This document shows, in pieces, positions 59,126 to 64,000 of a stretch of DNA of 64,000 nucleotides (within the stretch, counting starts at the first letter, position 1; every line of letters starts with the position of its first letter). The notes below the pieces were generated by a model. It was not told the origin of the DNA. It was given only the letters and a program-made list of their open reading frames with translations, and searched no databases. Where the stretch lies: positions 344,078,183-344,142,182 of the forward strand of contig NC_135497.1 in NCBI RefSeq assembly GCF_052857255.1, given 5' to 3'. A program made the position numbers and the translations under genes. This DNA is from Amblyomma americanum (Eukaryota > Arthropoda > Arachnida > Ixodida > Ixodidae).

Positions 59126-59360
59126 CGTCTGGTGGCAAATTGCAGCTCTCTCTCGCGCTGTGAATTGCATATATCGTAGTCTTCATCAATACCCAGCAAA
59201 GCAAAATCATGAGCAAAGCAGGCTAAACACACACTTTCGCATGTCTACTCGGTTTATATGAGTTAAAGCTCTCCGCTTTCTTTAACTGCCGACTAAAAAC
59301 TGGTTTCAAACACTTTGTTGAAAAGTAGCTTTTTGGCGTTATCTAAAATTCTCTGCAAAT

Positions 59361-59603
59361 GGTTTATGGTTTATGGGGGTTTAATGTCCCAAAGCGACTC
59401 AGGCTATGAGAGACGCCGTAGTGAAGTATTCCGGGAATTTCGACCACCTGGGGTTCTTTAACGTGCACTGACATCGCATAGTGCACGGGCCTCAAGAATT
59501 TCGCTTCCATCGAAATTCGTCCGCCGCGGCTGCGTTCGAACCCGCGTCTTTCGCGCCAGCAGCCGAGCACCATAACCACTCAGCCACAGCGGCGGCTGAT
59601 ATG
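59361..59603 (-). repeat. tRNA-derived SINE, copy B only
   Basis: Flanked by CTCTGCAAAT (59351-59360 and 59604-59613). Head at the right end: box A TGGCTGAGTGGTTATGG, box B GGTTCGAACGCAG. Body with TTAACGTGCACTGACATCGC; tail ACCATAAACCAT at the left. It lies in a stretch (59130-59760) with no counterpart in copy A. Confidence 0.88.
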
Positions 59604-59964
59604 CTCTGCAAATATTTAAGGCTATTGTGACGGAAATTTAATGGTGTAGGAACGCGAATTTTCCCTGCAATAGAGTGTCAATCTCCCACGCAGTGATTAT
59701 TAAATCTTCAATTTTGTGTACACCACAAAAAAACGTTAATACCTGATTTCGATGAAGTAATTGTGCTAGTTTTGGTAATAAATATTAGGAGCTGTTTTTT
59801 GATTGTTGGTAGTGCAAAATTTATTGTAGGGAACCAAAGGAAAGGACTAAAACGGAACATGTTTTAAACTTCTAACAAAATGACATTGGATTAACAAGAT
59901 TAATGTCTGGAGACACCTGATAGCCAAACACATCATTTTTAATACACTACAGTACATATTCGGA

Positions 59965-60250
59965 TCGGAAATTTTTCGACACATAATTTAACGTTTCCAA
60001 ACGGTACACTCCAAAGTACCGCCTTCACCCTGGCAGCCAGCACAAGAAGGGCCCCGAACCATGTACGGCCTGCGAAGAAAAAATGAGGACCGCATGAGAC
60101 GAAATCCACGATTCCAATTACAAGGGTAACATAGAGGTACGCGCCGTGTCGGTTTCGAACGGCGGCGGCGTGTTGGTCGTTTCTAGTCGGCGGCGGCGGC
60201 GTCGCCGGCGCTGCGCCTGGTAATAATCGGCGGCGGCGCAAGGCCATTTC
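59965..60250. repeat. Dispersed repeat with GC-rich trinucleotide tract (copy B)
   Basis: Counterpart of 16925-17220; the CGGCGG-rich run is at about 60160-60240. No coding signal. Confidence 0.4.
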
Positions 60251-60837
60251 TCCGTCTTATTGGCATTTCTTTTTATTGTATTCCATCCTTCATTTATAGA
60301 GGTATTTTTACATTGTGTAGAGTCAGTTAATTCGTTTAGAATTGTTTAGCCTGCACCGACGCACGTGACACTCGATGTGTTAATCGTACTGCCACTTGTT
60401 CTCAATGAGATTTGAGTTTATACATTACTCTTTACTTAAAAAGAAACAGACCTCTTTTATGACCAACTTTTGCATGGTTCAGCAATTTTCCTGCCTACCA
60501 ATCGGTGGAGATACTATAGCATAGTCATACGCACCATAGCAGCCTGCGCGATTTCTGCTCAACTAAACTCTCCTGCGCCTCCATTCTACTGGCATATTTC
60601 GTTATCTACAACGAGTTCAGTAGCAAATTCTAGATTGCTTAATCCACTACTAAGAAATAATACCTACACAAAAGGCGAGACCTCGATTCCTGCATTCCAC
60701 AACCCACGTGCAAAATAATAAGATGGATTTCGGATATAAAATTACGTAGTGCAGAATATATTTTTACTCATGCCCAGTTTTCATATGAGCTTAAATGACA
60801 CTCCACACACTCATGGCCATCCTGCAATCTCATTTAG

Positions 60838-61745
60838 GCTTGAGGGGAAACCAGAATGCAAAATCCAGAACCGCATTGAACGGAGCGCTGTCAGCTCCAT
60901 CATCCATCATCATGTATCCAAAACCTGAAAGAAAATTACGTGTGGGTTGCGCTCACTAATTAAAGCCGGGAGCTATTTCCCAATCTAAAGGTTATTATTC
61001 CTTTACTTCAAATAATTCCACAGCCACTTAAACTACGGTATCTCATCTTGGCGTTGCACCTATTATATTCGTCTCTGGACTTTAATGAAACTGCAAAAGC
61101 GAGCCATGCGCATCGTAATCCATAGCCCTCAAATGTCCCCCTCACGCTTTTTGTTCATTAAGGTAAACGTTTTACCTATCTAGGCCCTTTATTTTTACAT
61201 TATTATACTATTCTTTAAAAGTCTTCATCATCAGTTCCCGCTAAGCGTATTTTCTCCCGGCACGATCATAAGAAACTTCATCACAGGTTTTGCGCTGCGT
61301 ATTAACTTTTTACTACCTAAGGTCAGAACTAACTATGGGAAACAATTCCTCTATTCTTCATCCATATCACTTTGGAATTCTTTGAACTTAGGCATAAAAC
61401 AAACTAATCCGACTTCTTTGTTCAAGGTCAAATTAAAGTTTTTCCTTCTTAATGTGTGATTTTTCTTCTTTAATTTGTTATTCATCCTATGCATCGCGGC
61501 AATTTCAGTGTTTTACTGTACATTCTCCTGCATTATATTGATCGTATTTAAATATATCTATCTATTTATTTTCTGCATCGCTAAATATAGTGTTGTGTAT
61601 TTTCTATTTTTTTGCTTATTGCAATTTATTGTCATGGGCGGTCCCACCTGCGATCTTGTATTATTGGACCTCCGGCTGTATACGCATGTAACATTATTTG
61701 GATTCATTATTAAACTTTCAACTTCAACTTCAGCTCCACAGTAAA
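60838..61745 (+). pseudogene. CR1/L2-like LINE 3' end (copy B)
   Basis: Counterpart of 18238-19150. Recognisable in pieces: LKLQKRAMRIVIHSPQMSPS (61087 on), FLLPKVRTNYGKQFL, then a short-repeat 3' end TTAAACTTTCAACTTCAAC near 61730. More frameshifted than copy A. Confidence 0.72.
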
Positions 61746-61994
61746 ACGTATAAGCTCCATAAAATCTCATTTCGCGTGTTCAACAGTTAAGGGCAGACCT
61801 CTTCACCTGAGCGCTCCCAACTGTTATATACCGATGATGCTAACACGAAGAAGGTTCTCATAGCCCCAAATAGAACGCCGCCTTAGCGATATGTTTGCCT
61901 TAATTACACCCTGCATTGTTTGAGCTCTTAAATGCAGTGCAAGTTGCGATATTTTGCGCATCTACACACTGTTCACAAACCACCACACTAATTT

Positions 61995-62230
61995 GCTTTA
62001 GTTCGCGGTTTATGGGGTTTAACGTTCCAATGCGACGCAGGCTATCAGTGGAAGGGTCCGGATAACTTCGACTACCTTTGATTCTTTATCATGCGCTAAC
62101 ATCGCACGGTACACGGGGGCCTCTAGCATTTCGCCTCCATCCAAACGCGAGCACAGCGGCCGGGATCGAACCCGCCTATTTCGGGTCAGCAGCCGAGCAC
62201 AACAACCGCTGACCCGCCGCGCGGCTGCCA
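61995..62230 (-). repeat. tRNA-derived SINE (copy B)
   Basis: Counterpart of 19388-19621. Box B GGTTCGATCCCGG at about 62161-62173 is closer to consensus than in copy A. Confidence 0.78.
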
Positions 62231-62783
62231 CACTAGCGTATGCCAACACACTAAGAGAACATGACGAGGACGCACATCACGCTGGAATCAAGGCATATGT
62301 GATCCTATGAAGCTGAGAGCATAAACCAGAGTCGAGCCAGAAGCACCACAAATCCTTCTGCGGCATACTAGCTGAACATGTGAAGCGATGCTTGTAAATT
62401 GGGCTAAAAAGTTTTGCGCGGATTTCATATTTCTCGGCTCATCACTAAGGGTTAACAGCAAACACCTGCCTAGTGCTATATCTTTCTTTGCTCCCGCATT
62501 TGCTTTCAAAAAACAAAACGCGGCAGGAATTGGTAAAAACGGCCGTAGTACATAAGAGCGACGGGCGAGCACTAGCCAGGAAGCCAGGATCAAAACGAAG
62601 TTCAAATAACACCAGCCACTGGTGACAAATAGGAACCAAACCAACAACTATTGAAACACAAAGGTTGAAAGGGAAATTCGGTTTCGTACAATATTGATCA
62701 TTTGTAAACATGTGTTACTTAAAATAACATCTAAACAGTGGATAAGATCACTATCTACATACTAACCTGCCAAGCCCACTCCC

Positions 62784-63330
62784 TTAAGTACAAACAGAAA
62801 AACTCATCGTATTTACCGTCGGCTGTTCACTCGAAGAGAACACGAGCACAGTACTCGAAATCTCAGTGACACTACAACTCTGTGGAACCGCCTGGTCAAC
62901 CTCGGCGTGCAATGCAGCACACGCACGTGGCGCGTCTGCAACTGTTAACAAATTGTTAGCAACCCACTCGGGCTGGTGTGCAGCCAATCTGCGCATACGG
63001 CGAAAAGTTGTCAAGTGTTCCCTCTCCCAATCCATGATACTGTGAGGTGGTCATTGTCAAGAGAAGCGTGCAGGCGCCTACGAGATGCCACTCACGGCGG
63101 AGGACGGGGAAAAGCAGCCGAGATCAGCGTGTGCCGGGTCCCGTGTGCGCTTTCCGCCCCGTTCTTCCGGTCGGAGCACGGCCAGAACCTTGGTGGTGGT
63201 GGCAGCAGAGGCGGTGAGCGGAGCAGACAATAACGCTTCCCGCATGGGCGGATACACGGGAAGCCCAAGGCAGAGGTCCCTCTCCGCGTTCGCCAGTGAG
63301 CGCATCCTGGGCGCTGGCTGCGGCATACAC
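62784..63330 (-). other. GC-rich conserved segment (copy B), unidentified
   Basis: Counterpart of 20220-20745. Minus-strand frames contain MRSLANAERDLCLGLPVYPP, AATTTKVLAVLRPEERGGK and WVANNLLTVADAPRACAALH, all close to copy A. I do not recognise a protein. Two frames of the same strand are separated by about 40 bases, with a stop between. Confidence 0.35.
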
Positions 63331-64000
63331 GTTAATAGACGACGTGTACTAAAGCATTTTCTAAGGCAAAAGGAAGAAAATTTTGTTATATCTGACAGTA
63401 TTGTACCAAATATAGAACACTAGTTATTAATTACACGGCCGAGATAACGCGTTCATGCAACCATACTTTGAATCTTGAGATATAGATTGGTGAACAAAAC
63501 ATCAGGGAAAGAATAGGAGAGATTTTAAAAAGGTTCTAATTCATTATTCAAAGCGCTAGCGCCAGCCAGTGGACTACGCTATGCATGAAGCATTAAACGT
63601 GGATGTACAACAGACGACAGTGCCAATTTATCATTCCGGCAGTAGCATAAAAGAATACTTCACCCTGTATCAAAAGGTGGGCACAGAGAGATGCATCTGA
63701 ATGAGTCGACACATGCTATCGCTTCAAGCATTTCAAAAGTCCTAAGGGTCGCTGGTAGGCGCCGAAATCAGTGAGTGGATTGTCTCGCGGCGACAAAAGT
63801 GTAATAAAGTCCATGGTGCACCCGCTTACGATAAGTCACTATTCAGATAACGTATCTGGAAACTGATACGCAAAATCAGGTGCGTTCTACATAACATAAT
63901 GTACTTCGCATTTAACAGGTTAAACGCCACAACATCTCGTTGCGCTGGAGATTTTTCTTCGTTGCTAAAAACGTGCGCCTTCTGACTGCTGCTAGCGAGC

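Larger units (their letters stand above)
44474..64000 (+). repeat. Large direct duplication, copy B
   Basis: Same order and orientation as 11697-21430, about twice as long because of insertions: a Gmr1-like element (46906-53176), the second LTR and interior of a non-autonomous LTR element (53247-57254), a 148-bp palindromic insert (58123-58270), a SINE (59361-59603) with surrounding sequence at 59130-59760, and about 220 bp at 45950-46172. Still matching copy A at the window's last base, so the right end is outside. Confidence 0.9.

Overview
This is animal nuclear DNA made almost entirely of transposable-element remains. I found no convincing intact host gene, rRNA, functional tRNA or CRISPR array. 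The mix of elements (two LTR retrotransposons with integrase ahead of reverse transcriptase, an RNase H-bearing LINE, CR1/L2-like LINE pieces, a Penelope-like GIY-YIG fragment and many tRNA-derived SINEs ending in box A/box B heads) resembles what I know of hard-tick (ixodid) genomes. That assignment is inference from remembered family resemblance; no search was run.

Layout. 1-4587: 3' part of a Gmr1-like Ty3/gypsy element, inserted into a minus-strand LINE (4588-6720) that also carries a 204-bp fold-back. 6721-9265: nothing recognised. 9270-11400: a satellite of ~134-bp monomers in alternating pairs. 11697-21430: copy A of a large direct duplication, with a solo LTR, a LINE 3' end and SINEs. 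21430-25900: mostly unassigned, with a GC-rich block and a 42-bp minisatellite. 25920-27650: gag and integrase remains of another LTR element. 28490-31860: a 5'-truncated I-like LINE on the minus strand. 31880-43840: sparse SINEs, a Penelope-like fragment and long unassigned stretches. 43840-44610: a minus-strand LINE fragment. 44474-64000: copy B of the duplication, still matching copy A at the window edge.

The two duplicate copies can be read against each other like a filled and an empty site. Copy B holds a complete-length Gmr1-like element (46906-53176, target duplication CAGG) where copy A has a single CAGG. Copy B also holds a two-LTR non-autonomous element (53247-57254) at the same position, with the same ACCGT target duplication, as the solo LTR of copy A. 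A 148-bp palindromic insert and one SINE are likewise only in copy B. This gives a relative order of events: LTR element, CR1-like LINE and one SINE first; then the duplication; then solo-LTR formation in A and new insertions in B; then a SINE inside the new Gmr1-like element.

The most notable signal is the pol domain order protease - integrase - reverse transcriptase - RNase H - LTR in both Gmr1-like copies, the Ty1/copia-like order on a Ty3/gypsy-type polymerase. Both copies also share one in-frame TGA inside the integrase zinc finger. All coding regions are broken, so these are relics rather than active genes.
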